From: Clonostachys chloroleuca
Taxonomy: Eukaryota; Ascomycota; Sordariomycetes; Hypocreales; Bionectriaceae
Reading direction: 5' to 3'
Assembly: GCA_037952775.1 (NCBI GenBank)
Contig: JBANAY010000003.1
Span: forward strand, 13,020,001 to 13,084,000
DNA: 64,000 nt
A program made the position numbers and the translations under genes. Below are positions 44,622 to 56,618 of this stretch, in pieces; the first letter of the stretch is position 1, and the number at the start of each line of letters is the position of its first letter. The notes beneath the pieces were generated by a model. The model was given only the letters and a program-made list of their open reading frames with translations, did no database searches and was not told the DNA's origin.

Positions 44622-47473
44622 TCACGGCGGAGACCGGTGGGCTTGTTCACCTCTGGATCGGAAGACATGTTGTAGTCGTTGTGGTTTGCTTGGCTTGGTT
44701 GCAGTCACTGTGGTTTCTTGACGCTTGTGAAGGAGAAAAATAGAAGAATAGGGTAAACCCCAAAGGGATGCATGATAAATAGCCTGCATCCCAAACCCGT
44801 GTGCCTCTTGCGGACCATCAACCTGACATCCAAATTGGAAGGCATTTTGGCATAAATAATACTCCTTAACCGACGGTATAATTGCTTTATTAGATGACTC
44901 GACATCTTTCGCATTCTTCATCCAATATTTCGCAGAGAAATTTGCCAGATAATAATGCGCTCTTGCTTTTTTTGGCGAACATAACTGATGTATAGCAAGC
45001 AGGTAGGAGAGACAAATGTCAACAATGCTAGTCTTTGCAGAAATTTTGTCGAGGCCTACAGCCAAATCTGGCTCCAGTCGGTCTGATAAGAGATATTCCT
45101 TCACTGAAAAGTGAGCAAGTTGTATTTCGGTTACTTCCTCCACTGCATCAGTATAATCCTTCACACTTTCATGTGCGAGAACCACTAAACTGGAGCAGTA
45201 TTGAATGATTTCCTCTGGAATTGGCATTCGACTTTCTGGAATAAATGCGGGCTGGCTTGACGGATCAACAGCGATAAGGTCAACAGTTTCTTCAAGTGTC
45301 AGAAGTCGTTCGCTGTAAGTCAAAAATTGTAGAAGGCGCTTCGCCGTGCTTAGTTGATATGGATGTATCCGTCGCAAAATTTGTGCATATGTCGCATCCA
45401 GCGTCTTAGGCAGGTTTTGTAGTTCTCTCCGCACAGAAGGCGGGTCTAGACATTGCTCCAATGTGTCAAATTGGCATGAGACCTATAATATATTTAGCTG
45501 CTGAATTGGAGACAGAAGAATTGGAACCATAAGAGCATGAAACCGCAGAGGGGACCACATACATGCCATCCGCCTTTTCTAGGAGGGTAGTTTCAATCTC
45601 TGCTTGGATATCCGGCCGTTCTTTCCACCTCCGCATTTCCCTAACCCTGGCCTTCGTATAGGCAGTAATATCGTCACTCACCAACCCACTTTGGAGTTGG
45701 ATAATTTACCATTATGGGCCCAGCCGTTAAAAGAAGCTATGAAATCCTGCTCGGGCCGACTGGTGACGAGTATGTGTATATTGGTTGATTCATCCTGAAG
45801 ATCCTTAATCCAATCAAGCAATGACTTCGATGAGTATGAACCGCTATGTCTCTCAGATTCATCCAGTGCATCAATGACAAGATAAATCTCCTTAGCTTTC
45901 TGCATCATGCGTCGCAAGAGCTGATCTAGCACTGGGGCATCTGGCTGCCTCGTTCCATTTCCAAAGCTAGAATAGACTGCATCGACTTCGCTGCGAAGAA
46001 TGCCATGCTTGGAATATAGCTGAAAAATAAGCGAACGGATGGCTTTCTCCAGCGACCTTTTCTCAACATCGTTAAAATTGAAGAAAAAGTATAGAACTCC
46101 GAGATTCGAGTTGGTAGCGTCAAGATCTGTGATGATGGTAGAACTGAGGACGGTCTTGCCGCACCCGGGAATACCATTAAGCCATAGAAAAGAGTTTTTC
46201 TCTCTTTTCCATCCCGAATATGCATTGCTATTCAGGAACTACTGGCCAGTGTCTTGATGGTGAAGGCTCCGGGCTTGATTTAGATTCGTGGATGGGTCGG
46301 GCGGCCCTAGCCAGTTTCTAATCTTGTTGAGATGATTATCATCTTGCATAAGCTTAGCTGTATCTCTGGTCTCGGTTGCTAATTGATGAATATCGTCCAC
46401 CCTTTCACTGACTTTCAGATATTAGCACTCTTTATAATATAAAAAAGACAGTAATACATCAAATAAGCAGTAAAGCACTAACCAACCTGAACAAGCTCAC
46501 TGAGCCTCTTCTCATTCTCTACTCTGCTCGGTGCGATCTTATATAACAAGTCTTTTGCATATGCCGCAGCTGTCATCACGGTATAGCCTTGCCACTCTTT
46601 GTTCTTGTGCATATCGGAATAGTCGCAGATGCCACGAATGACCAGACAGGGAAAGTGGTTCATCAAACCGGCGACTTCCATTTCGAAGCAGAGAACGCCA
46701 TGCTTCTTCGCAAGCGTATCTCGAATCAAAGCGTCCTTCATTAGCGTATTTGCTGAAGCGATGAGGCCATAGTGGATTGATGGATTGTCTTCGTCTTCAG
46801 CCCGCTCGGGTCGCACTACTAGAGTGGATGGATCATCGCCACAAGCTGTCGCACAGCTCGACTCCCCATTTGGCGAGTGAAGCACGCCAGGCCGATATAG
46901 TCGATCAGTGCTTCGTTCAGGCCGTCTGTATTTTTTCCGTAGTCTCGGTTTCTTTTCAAAAATACTGTTGATTATTTCGTCAAACTGATGTCCTTCACAC
47001 TCGTATTGCGCCATGAGTCCGTTCACAGCGGCTCGCAGAATGGGCGGCGGCTGATTCAAGAACCCCGTCTCTTGGAAATCCTGGTCTTGTATGGCCTTTC
47101 CGAAATCATATTGGAACACCCCGCCCTTGCCATTACCAGAAGCGCTCACCACGACATCCCCAAGACGATTATCATGCTTGCGACTCGGTGCACCGCCGCC
47201 AATGCCGACCATCATACCGATTCTAACATTGGGGAAACTGTGGAGCATATCTCTCGCGACGCTAGCGGCGGACGCTATACCGTACTCCCCATGGGGAAGG
47301 ACAGCAATGGCGACATTGTGATTCCCGATCTTGCCCAATGTATAATCGTTGTTGTCGTTTGTGGACACAGATGCAGGTCCCTCGTGCTTCTCATCGAGGA
47401 AGGCTTGGGCAGCAACATACTCAGTTGCAATCGCGCAGATCCAGCCGACCGTGTAGTCATGGGGGTTGGACAT
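44622..47473 (-). pseudogene. NOD-like receptor PNP_UDP-NACHT (NLR 2), decayed and lacking repeats
   Basis: Starts at [21 protein letters not shown] (47473). A PNP_UDP domain of about 330 aa is fully open: [47 protein letters not shown]. The intron 46482-46412 (GTTAGT...GCTAAT...AAG) is followed by VSERVDDIHQLATETRDTAK, GPPDPSTNLNQA, then TAG at 46239-46241 in the expected GQWFL (TGG to TAG). The NACHT domain has Walker A NGIPGCGKT and Walker B YLVIDALDE. A 1-nt frameshift lies near 45705, and the conserved DGM/FRW intron is damaged at its 3' side. The C-terminal helical region contains HFSVKEYLL and then ends in unrelated sequence; no ankyrin, WD40 or TPR repeats follow. Paralogue of the receptor at 17.8-20.7 kb, same strand. 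Inactive as read. Confidence 0.85.
46412..46482 (-). other. Intron 1 of NLR 2
   Basis: GTTAGT...GCTAAT...AAG, 71 nt; splicing links the PNP_UDP exon to the NACHT linker in frame. Confidence 0.6.
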
Positions 47474-47479
47474 AGTCGG

Positions 47480-49080
47480 CAGTAGTCCCCGGTAAGGATC
47501 TTTTTCGACGGGAAGGTGAAGGAGATGCGGAGCTCCTCGCGATAATTGGGCCCGATTTTCGACGCAGGCTGGTTTGGTCACTGCATGCTCGAGGTGATTC
47601 GTTCCGATTAAGCGCCAAGGCAATAAACCCGCTTTTTAGGCAGTAATGCGTCAACGCAAATGCCTCGCATGAAGGACCAGCTTGGAAGAAGCGAGGGGTA
47701 AAACCACAGAATGTCTTCACTTGGTCCGGGGGTCACTCCGACAAAAGCACAGGCTTTCCGAGAAGAAGAAGAATCAACGAAGGGATGAAGACAAGGGTTG
47801 AGCAAATCTACGAGATCTATGAAATGCCTGAGGGTTTTATTGCTGCCTAACCAGCCATGTGCGGCTGAGCGCTTACGTTGGACAGCTAATGCAGAGTGGC
47901 TGGCACTTCAATATGGATCTGATGGGACTGAGGCGGTTGCGGGGGCATTGCGATGGTAATAGTAGATCAACCGAAAGCTGACTGTAATACTTATGGCGGA
48001 AGACCAGGAACTAGCGTTTTTGGACAACCTAGGCATAATTATTAACTATCTTCGATTTCTGGGGCATGCATTTGGCCGTTAAAGCTTTTGCTTCGAGGGG
48101 AATATCCAGAGGCTAGTCACGCATTGTGCCTCCGCTACATGAGACCGGAAATGGGACCAGCCTGGAAAGAGTGGAAGCTAAAATTAGCTAACGCTGAAAT
48201 TAAACCCTACTGTACTAGATCCCCATATTGGCTGCTATATACTGTACGTAATTTGACAATTATTTGTATGATTGCCAATGTGGTATGACCAGGATGCATA
48301 TTGCTTAGTGATGGTAGATCTAACACCCTTGGCTCATTTTTGGCGATTCTTGGCAAAATTCCAGTGATAAATTCCTTGCGCTGGATTCGCGTCTGTAGGG
48401 GTGGATGCTAAAGGGAAGGTTCACTGTGGATCAGTGAAGAAAGAACATCAATTACAGCGGATAGTGGATGGAATGTGTGCAAAATCATAACAGGGGTTAT
48501 TGCGGAAGGAAAAAGAAGAGGGAAAGTTAAAAAAAAAAAAAAAAAAAAAAAAGATATTTATTATATTTATTAAAAAAAAAAAAAAAAAAAGGACCAATAG
48601 AACAAGAGAGGCAAACCGGTCGCGGTTTGCGCAAAGGAGCCTTGAGGAACGAAGCTGGCTACTGGCAATTTTCTGTTTCATTTGTCGAATTCAATCACAA
48701 CCTCCAAGCTCGAAACTTGGGTGGTAAAAAAACTGGTTTGCAGTAGCGCTGTTTTAGGAGATATTGGTGGCGCCAAGCGGCACATGATGTTGCTCTGGGG
48801 CATACCCTATAACTTACAAATGTTTCACCCTGGGATCATTCAATGACCAAAAGGGCGGTCAATAAAGATTTCAGGGGATATTTTATCACAAGAAATAGTC
48901 CTACGTGTTATCACAATGATTATACATAAATGGGAGGAACACTAAGCAATAATTACACAGAGAATATTTCAAAGAACGTGGGATAATGCACATAGGTAGT
49001 CGAGTTTAACCTTGGCACTTGGAAATAGATATTTACATCTATAAGCACTATCCGACAAAAGATGACTTTCCGCCCAGCTT
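47480..49080. other. Intergenic region with A-rich tracts
   Basis: No supported gene. Two A runs (about 48529-48552 and 48572-48590) flank an AT-rich core near 48550. The rest shows no family signal. Confidence 0.4.
48529..48590. repeat. Paired homopolymeric A tracts
   Basis: A run of about 24 A, then a short GATATTTATTATATTTATT spacer and a second run of about 19 A. Confidence 0.85.
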
Positions 49081-49086
49081 GTTCGC

Positions 49087-50860
49087 TTATTGTATTTTGG
49101 CGACTTCTTCCAGATACTTCTTAGGAGGGTTACGGTTTCGATGGGGACGATTGCAAGCTTCCGACCCAGAGGCTGCAAGAGGGTCCAGCGCGTGCGTGGG
49201 CAAGGGCGCGGGCGCAGCCACAGGTAGATGATTTTCGGGTGCGGCGTGTCTAGCAAAAGATGCGATAGGGGCCTGGTCCCCGCCGTATACTATTTGGAGC
49301 TCGTCAGTCGGTTTGGAGCTTGAGCTACCGATAGGAGATACTGAGGTCGGGATCACCGTGGGGGATGACGGTGCTAGGCGCGGTCGTTTAGGAGGCGAAG
49401 TGTAGTCGATACCCGAAATTGGTCGTTTCGGTGCGGGTGTGGTAGATAGGGTGTGGTGTTGTAGAGAAGGGGTAGGGGTAGGGGTAGAGGCAACAGATAT
49501 CATTGATTTCTCTGGGATAGAGGTTGGAGTTGGAGTTCCCGTGGGTCCAGGCGCCGATGTGCAGCGGGTCTGCGCGAGGTAAAGGTAGCCTTGATCTCCT
49601 CGAACGGCATGTGGCCGGAAGACGTTGGATGGGCTGTTGATGCCGCAGCGGTGGGCGACTGCATTGGTGAAGCAGATACAGAAAGTCCTTTATCGAGAAA
49701 GGTCCATGAGTCCGGGACGACGATGAAGACGTAATCCTGCGCAAGACCCGGTGGCTGCACCATGAGGCGATGGTCGAGCAAGCCGGCAACCTTGCCGGTG
49801 CAGGTCAACAAAACATTATTCTGGAAGTGGGTCTCTCAGCCATCTTCTTGCAAAGCGAGGCCCATGGATTCGCGCGGATCGGAAAAATGACAAAGACCTG
49901 GAAAGGGTGGAAACCTCTGAAGGGAGTCTTGACAGGATTGCCCGGGGCAAGATATGTAGTTAGCTGAACAAAGCCACAGCATCTGAGCTGGACATCGTCC
50001 AGAGCGGGCACAAGCTCCCTTTGCAGGAGATTGTGACCTGGACCGACGACATTGCTGGTAAAACTAACGATTGGGGAGAGGAGAGGGAATCGGTCGACCG
50101 CAGAGCAGAGACTTCGGGGCAGTACACTGTAGGCGAAGAAGTCAGCGATAAAACGTAAGAGGGATTAGAAAGCGGATAGAACAAATCCAACATACGGCTG
50201 ATAGCCCTGATCACGCACGATCAGAGCCGGGATGGTGTAGGCAAGGTGGTCGTCATCCGCGAGCTCATCCTCTAGGCCATCCTGAACGCTCGATCTCCCA
50301 GGTCAACGCAAAGGGATGGACGCGGCCGGCCATGAAGAACCACTGGTCGGACCAGTCGTTAGGGATGATCTGCTGGTTGTAGATGGACATGTTGAGGCTA
50401 AAGAAGATGGAGGGAGATAGGTCGGCAGGATGGGCACGCAAAGGAGAGTAATCCGGAGCCGTGAGCCAGGGAGGGAGAGGAAGGACAACTCTCGCGATGG
50501 TCTCTGCGTTCAGTCCCTTGACTCGGTGCTCGTCTGCGGAGGCAAACCTCGAAGGGCAGCCGGGCTGGACGAAGAACATGATGGACATGTCGCCGCCGAC
50601 GTTCCTCGGGCTACTCAGCAGCTTACGAGGATGCGACGATCCACCGCCCGAGCTACTAGACGCGGACGTAGACGTTCTTGCGGATATTGGCCGGTTGCAC
50701 ACGAGTCCAGCTCGCCAGGTATCGAGAAACGTAGAGTTAAAGTGTCGACAAGCTCAGGGAGAGGAAGATGGGCATTGCAGGTCAAGGCCTATGGGAAAAC
50801 GAAGACGAAAAGAAGTGGAAGACGACCGATGGTGTCAGGGCGGGAGCTGAAGCGAAGGCA
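49087..50860 (-). pseudogene. Helitron-associated companion gene (unknown function), frameshifted
   Basis: Divergent to the Helitron-type gene. Minus-strand frames read in order: NAHLPLPELVDTLTLRFSIP; a Ser-rich stretch; RNVGGDMSIMFFVQPGCPSR; EHRVKGLNAETIARVVLPLP; IYNQQIIPNDWSDQWFFMAG; an intron near 50185-50125 (GTTGGA...CTACAG); VVGPGHNLLQRELVPALDDV; YLAPGNPVKTPFRGFHPFQV; FVIFPIRANPWASLCKKMAE; VLLTCTGKVAGLLDHRLMVQ; YVFIVVPDSWTFLDKG; then a Pro/Ser-rich tail with PPKKYLEEVAK. Changes of frame occur near 50640 and 49810. The beta-rich VLLTCTGKVAGLLDHRLM and FIVVPDSW blocks suggest an OB-fold-like single-strand-DNA-binding protein, but that is inference. GC content is higher than the surroundings. 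Confidence 0.55.
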
Positions 50861-50889
50861 AGTTGCGGTCAATCGTTGAGAAGCGGGGT

Positions 50890-51310
50890 TTGGATAAGGG
50901 TAGAAGAGTTCATCAAGTAGAATAGCGATGGGGAGGCTGAGACCTGCACGGCGAAGGACAGAAAGAAGCTCACCTAGCCTATACGGTCCAGGCGGTGAGC
51001 TTCTGTCTCTGAAGGATAGTCGCTATTGGGTATGGAATTGCAGCTCGTATGCGGAGTGTAGGCCTGACAGCAGCAGAAAGTGTCTCAGGAGCTGTTCGGA
51101 AAACCCTGATAATAGCGGATAGCGGGTTAAGTGAGTCCATACACGAACGCCATGGTGATAGAACCCCGAGAGTGAGAGGTAACGCATGTGGGGGGGTTCG
51201 AAGAATGGATTTGTAGGTCTATATAAACAGGACAGTATCCTGAGTCAGGAGCAGAGGGCCATAGATATTCAGAGGACTCTATAGCCAACAGTACAGAGAT
51301 ACAACACGAG
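50890..51310. promoter_or_regulatory. Shared divergent upstream region of the Helitron gene pair
   Basis: About 420 bp between the two diverging frames. A TATATAAAC box near 51218 lies about 90 bp upstream of the plus-strand ATG at 51311. Confidence 0.45.
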
Positions 51311-53156
51311 ATGGACGGCGAGATTGAGTTTCCTTCACCCGTATGGGCCCAGGAGGCCAATATCGACGGCTTGATCCACGACGTGGATCAGGAGAATCGC
51401 CCTCAATCAAACGATATAACTGAGGAGGATGAGAGGCGACGACGGGGACCTACACATAGTGTCTTGCATTGGCCTCGTCCGGCCGCGACCTACCAGGCTC
51501 CTCCTCATCGACCAGTGCTACCAAGGGAGCCGTAAGGCCTAGACAGTAACGGTGGAGGAGGAATAACAGGACTGATTAATAACCAAGATGAGTCTTCACG
51601 CAGACACATACGGCCGGCAATCCACGGTCTGGTTCGTCGCACCAGGATCAGGCGAGGTCGTTCGGCGGCTAGCGCTAATGAAGGGCGTGCTCCGCCGCTG
51701 CGGGAGCTCCGGCCGAGGGGGTCTACAGGACTCCCTGAGACTGGCGAGCAAGCCTACCCAAGCCCATGGCCAACCCAACAAGTACCGGAGAGCGAGACCT
51801 TGGTGGAGACGCGCGAAGCCAGGGAAGAGGAAAAGCACCAAAAGCGGCGCCGTGGGAGGCCTGTCACTTGTACGTAGACCGCCATCCCCCGAGCCGTCGC
51901 CCCGCGGGCTATACGACATAGGGAGGCAACGCGCGGGCAAGAAGAGCAAGCATCTGTTGAGCAACCACTGCGCTTAGGAGCTGGCAGCGAGGACTCTAGC
52001 CTGGGAAGAGGGAATCCGCAGCATCGAGCGACCAATGCCCCCCCCAGCGCCCTTCGGGTCAAAGCGAGGTAAATACGTACGAAGGCCTAAGCGGGCTCGA
52101 GGGGCGCAAGAACCGCAGGCATTGAGACAAATCATACCAGCTGCACAGGAGGCTCCGGAAGTGGCGGTGGCAGTGACAGAGCTAGGCCTAGGACTAGACA
52201 TATCCTCGACCTCGAGTGCGCCCCGGCGAAAGAGGAACACTAATACATTCGGCAGAGAGGGGCCGCTAGCAAAACGGGCTCGCTCAGGTGCCCATATGGG
52301 AAGAACAGAGCAAGAGTGGGAAGAGGACGTCGCTAGCGTTTTGCGCTGCCTTGAGGAGGAATTCGCTGAGAAAGAGCGGCGGTCCCTGAACAAAGAATGG
52401 TGTACGCCCGTCTCGCAGGAGAGGAAGCTATCGACCGTGCAGGCATTCTATAGTGCTTTTCACGACACCGAAACTTTGCCCATATGGACATACGCGGTGT
52501 GCTACCGGAAGTGCGGGAAGGGCGAGCTGGAAGATGTAAGCTGGGACCAGTGGGAGTCTAGTATTACGGGAAAGCGCGACGGCTCAGCTCTTACCTGCCG
52601 CGAGTGCTTTCCCATCGGCGGCCGTATTCTAGCCTGCCTAGAATGCGTGAGCTGCCTGATGAGAGATTGTCTGTCGGCTGCTGCCCGGGTGCACGTTGGC
52701 CTAGGATGTGAGCATATGTTCCCAGAGGAACTGAAAGGACTCACCCCGGTTGAAGAGAAGCTCATCAGTCTGAATCCATGCTATGGATTTATCACAAAGT
52801 ATAGCGTCATGGATGGGCAGCGACAGGGCGTCATGTATCCAAAACATATCAAGGGACACATCACGGTATTCCCTAATAATGTTCGGGAGCTGGTCACTAG
52901 GGTCCTTCCTCACCCCCTCATCCAGGTCATGGACGAGATACACGTATCGTGGCACGGTGCGCAGAAAGCGGGACCTAGCGACCTATCGAGGCTTCTATCC
53001 GTACGGCGTCGTGTCGTCGAGGAGGCTCTGGCCTGGCTGCGGGTAAATAACCCTCAGTATAGGGATATTGAAATCGACGAGGCCGAGATGGACAGCTGGG
53101 GAACTCCGCCTCATGATGTCTTAAAGTATAGCTGCGCTATATTATATATGAGATAA
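51311..53156 (+). pseudogene. Helitron-type protein, N-terminal part (DUF6570-like), truncated
   Basis: Three successive plus-strand frames. The ATG at 51311 gives MDGEIEFPSPVWAQEANIDG and stops near 51535. Another frame (about 51545-51862) carries the basic KRRRGRP, an AT-hook. The third (ATG 52035, 373 codons) carries REVxx zinc motifs (CYRKCGKGELEDV..CRECFPIGG..CLECVSCLMRDC) and the DUF6570-like block CEHMFPEELKGLTPVEEKLI, ISLNPCYGFITKYS, KGHITVFPNNVRELVTRVLP, IHVSWHGAQKAG. These belong to the N-terminus of Helitron Rep/helicase polyproteins. The rolling-circle Rep HUH motif and the Pif1 helicase are absent: the frame stops at ILYMR, just where the duplicated segment begins. Confidence 0.7.
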
Positions 53157-53157
53157 T

Positions 53158-56050
53158 AGAGCCTGCAAGCTTGGTTAGTTAACGGGAAAGTTTATCCTAT
53201 TACTGCTTCAGTATCCAATGTATTAGCCTGTCTCGAACCCTTTAGGGTAGATCCGAAGTTAATTCTGAGCTGCTGGACTAGCTACATGAAGTCAGTTACT
53301 GTTGTATCTGTTAGACCCTATATATATACAATAGTCTAAAAGCCGTCCGGAGTTTAATGATATTTTAATTGATAAAGAATTGAAAGAATGTTTAATAGCT
53401 TTAGGGTTATTTACGGTTGAGAGTAACTACATCAGTGTTCTCTGGAGGACTCTGACCTTTCAAGCGCTAGTATGAAACCGCTTTGAGGACCTCGAGATGT
53501 TTCTGCCGCTTGAGCTTTGCTTTGATTGACGCGTTGATGCTTCTAGATGGCACACCTCCCTTCAATCTGTGGTTTGAAACTTGTGAAAGGCAGTCCTGAG
53601 ATACGATTAATAGTAGCTTTAGTATTAAAGATCAAACGGCGAATTAAACCTTACAATAGACATTCTTCCATAAGTTAGGAATATATCCCGGGGGTAAGGA
53701 TATATAGCTTACTGGTAGCTATTTAAACACTTCCACAGTCTCCCTTAATCCTGAAATTATATCTGGATCTTAACTATTGAACAAAAAGCCAATTTCAACA
53801 TCTGCTAATAACAGATCTATATGTCAAAACGAAACTTGAGCGAGTCTCTGGCGATGATCTCCTCCTTTTTGGAGAGAAACTCCTCCATGTCCCAATTTGA
53901 GGTTATCATTCTTCCAGACAACCATTGCCTCTTCTCCTTGGTTAGAAACACAAGAGTATCGCCCACCAGTTCTGGTTTGTCTTGGCTGATCATGCTCGCT
54001 TTCCCGGGTAATTTGCGACTCAAATCCGTGAGAACATCACCCGGGTTGAAGGCGATTGCCAGGAGACCTTCTTTCTCATATTCCGTAGCGAAGACCTCTG
54101 CCATGCGTGATACGGCGAGCTTGCTAATAGGATATAATGTACCACCAACTACCACCAAGAATGACGCGATACTTGTGAAGAGGACGACGATTCTAACCTC
54201 GCTTTGAGCAGCAGTGGCAGGAAACATCTTGTCACTAGCCAAGTGCCTTTCACGTTGACTTCCCAAATCTTCCACCAGTCCTTTGGGTCCGTCTGATCCG
54301 TGTAGTCCCAAGTACTGCCATATCCAGCATTGTTAATGAGAATATCCAGTGAATCAAACTGTTGACTATATTCTCGAACCACGTATTCAATCCCGACAGC
54401 ATCAGTGATGTCAAGTTGGTAAGTTACCACCTCCGGTGAGCTTCTTCAGCCATCGTAGCTGCATTTTTGAGGTCCTTTTCCAGTTCTCCAAACGAAGAAC
54501 GTGCCGCTAGGGCTATGACAGACGCACCAGCCCTTGCATAAGAGACTGCTATAACGCGGCCAATGCCATAGGATCCACCCGTGGTTAAGACCCGTTTCCC
54601 ACTTAGGTCCGCTTTAGATGGGTCAATATAAGGGTAAGTGTCATGATGGTAGGTACGTACAAAATTGAGGCCACACTTTTAAACCTGAGGGAAGATTCCG
54701 TTGGCCAGGCCCTCCTCTTCGTAAAGTTCCGCAATATCTCTTGGAGAAAGATGTATAGTGAGAAGAAGTTCAGTTTTGAGGATGTATTTTAACTTGTTGG
54801 TATAATGATATGTAAAAAGTTTGTTCCTTTCTATATGGGGGTAACTGCTGTCTTAAATAGACAAGTTGGAAAGGTTTGCATATTATATTTTCATGTATTA
54901 CCTAATCAATACATGCCCTATACAAAGGTCTCCATGTTTGGCCAAATTAGATAACTTAGGTAAGGGCGGGAGGCTGACATGTTAACAATCTGAATAGAGG
55001 AGGAAAATACCTTGCAAGTGACCTGGTAGTGGGGTTGAGCGTAAACTTGTAACCCTGGGATATACGTTCTCGGTCGAATTGTATTTGTTTATGGGCCTAT
55101 CCAAACCATGCTAATGGATGTCTGATCTACTGCTATTTTAGTCACTCGCTCGTAAACAGGCAGCCAATCAGATGCATTTTTTCCCATCCCAAGATTTGAA
55201 AGAGTCTTACTTCACGAGTAGCACAAAGCTATTCCGAAGTTACGTTGGATAGGCCGTAGGCTCCGAGCTAGTTGGCTTCGCCCTGTAGCTCGTTGAGTGG
55301 GACAATCATGCTCTAATAAGCTTCAGTATGGATGTTGAAGCTCGTCAAAGGGCTGCTATTTGGGGCATACATGTTTGGAGTGCATTACCAACAAGAGCTA
55401 ATGTATGGTCGTCTTCGATCGCAAAAAACGTTGATACTGCAACGGTGCTCCTGTTGACCGAGGAAATGCCCGCTGATTCGAAAGGCTGGTTGGCTGCGGT
55501 CAACACGAAAGCCCAGCAAAGCCGCTTACGTCCTTAAGAAACGATTTCAATCTTACCTTGCGTATTGTATACACGTCGACGAACACATCGCAGTAAACAT
55601 TCCCGGTAATAAGTACCTCTCCACTTCCCATGCCCAGCCTGCCATAAGTACTTTCTCACTACCGTTTGCGCCAGGAAGATGAAAAGCTGTAGAGTAGGCT
55701 CTGTCCAGCAGTGAAGAGCTCCACATGTACCTTTACTAACCTCTCTCTGGCCTGAGCTTTTGGCCACCTACTAATGCAACTAAGTTATTAAGACCCGACC
55801 ACAACAATTTCCGTAGGTCACACTGGATATATAAATTTTTGGTTGGTACACCATTAGGCATCACACTCTGAGTCAAGAAGGGTGCCGCACCGCTCGATGT
55901 AATGGGAACAAGCCAAACTGGTAAGGCCGTCTAGCTTGTCATTTGGCTTTTTGGAGACCACTCTTGGGCGATCTAGACCCTGTAGAAATCCGGGTCGAGA
56001 GCTCCACCTATCTCAGTTAGCTGGGGAGGGGCTAGCGCAATCAGCTCGTA
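53158..56050 (-). repeat. Segmental duplication, copy B (inverted partner of 10352-13111)
   Basis: Reads on the minus strand as copy A reads on the plus strand. The edges are AGAGCCTGCAAG at the left and CAGCTCGTA at the right. Its terminal non-coding part (about 53158-53350) differs from copy A mostly by C:G to T:A changes in CpA context: GGACACTG becomes GGATACTG and GACAAAC becomes GATAAAC. Confidence 0.9.
53817..54790 (-). pseudogene. Short-chain dehydrogenase, copy B (frameshifted)
   Basis: Same gene as at 11468-12400. Reading 5' to 3' on this strand, the N-terminal exon lacks its ATG (ATACATCTTTC in place of ATGCATCTTTC). A stop follows where copy A has CAAAAGTGT (TTTAAAAGTG). The cofactor motif TGGSYGIG is intact. 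A 1-nt loss near 54457 (GGCTGAAGAAG versus GGCTGGAAGAAG) and a 1-nt loss in an A run near 54205 then break the frame. The C-terminal part (SFLVVVGGTLYPISK with catalytic Y-x3-K) ends at the same residue (FRFDI versus FRFNI). Dead copy. Confidence 0.8.
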
Positions 56051-56618
56051 CATCCTCCCCAATAACAGAGTCTGCAGAGGGATAAACCATGAATCCGAGC
56101 CATGCCACTTAGGGGACTTAAAATAAACGCTATGTCCTGTAGACCAGGGCAATTAGCCCAAATGGGATCTAGCCACGGATATAGATATAAACGAGAGAAT
56201 CAGGGTGGTCAGCGGGATTCTAATTCTCGCAGTCCGCACGACTACGCCCCTTTCCTCCGAGCAAAGGGATGCCGGGCTATGTCTAGCAGTAGCAGGGCAG
56301 GGAGCGAGGTTTCGGTTCTTGTTTCTAGGACTAGGGCCACGGCTAGGCGTGGTTACTCAGATAAGGGATGGGTGATCACTTATGGCGGCTACACTCTACG
56401 GCGAATATAACATCACCCATCCTTTCCCACCATAATTACGACTCTCTAAATTCGCAACTTAAAACCAACAATGATTCTACAGAACTCAGGTTTCTTTTCA
56501 TACAAGCCAGCATAAGCATGTTACTTCCCCATCGACTCCAGCTCTAATCAAATACTTAATATTTCTCTCTACCCTCTAATATAAACTAGAGACCAGGATA
56601 CATTCGGCTTAAACGAAG
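56051..56618. other. Spacer upstream of the P450 remnant
   Basis: An open frame at 56102-56410 is Ser/Arg-rich without family features; I do not call it a gene. Confidence 0.35.
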
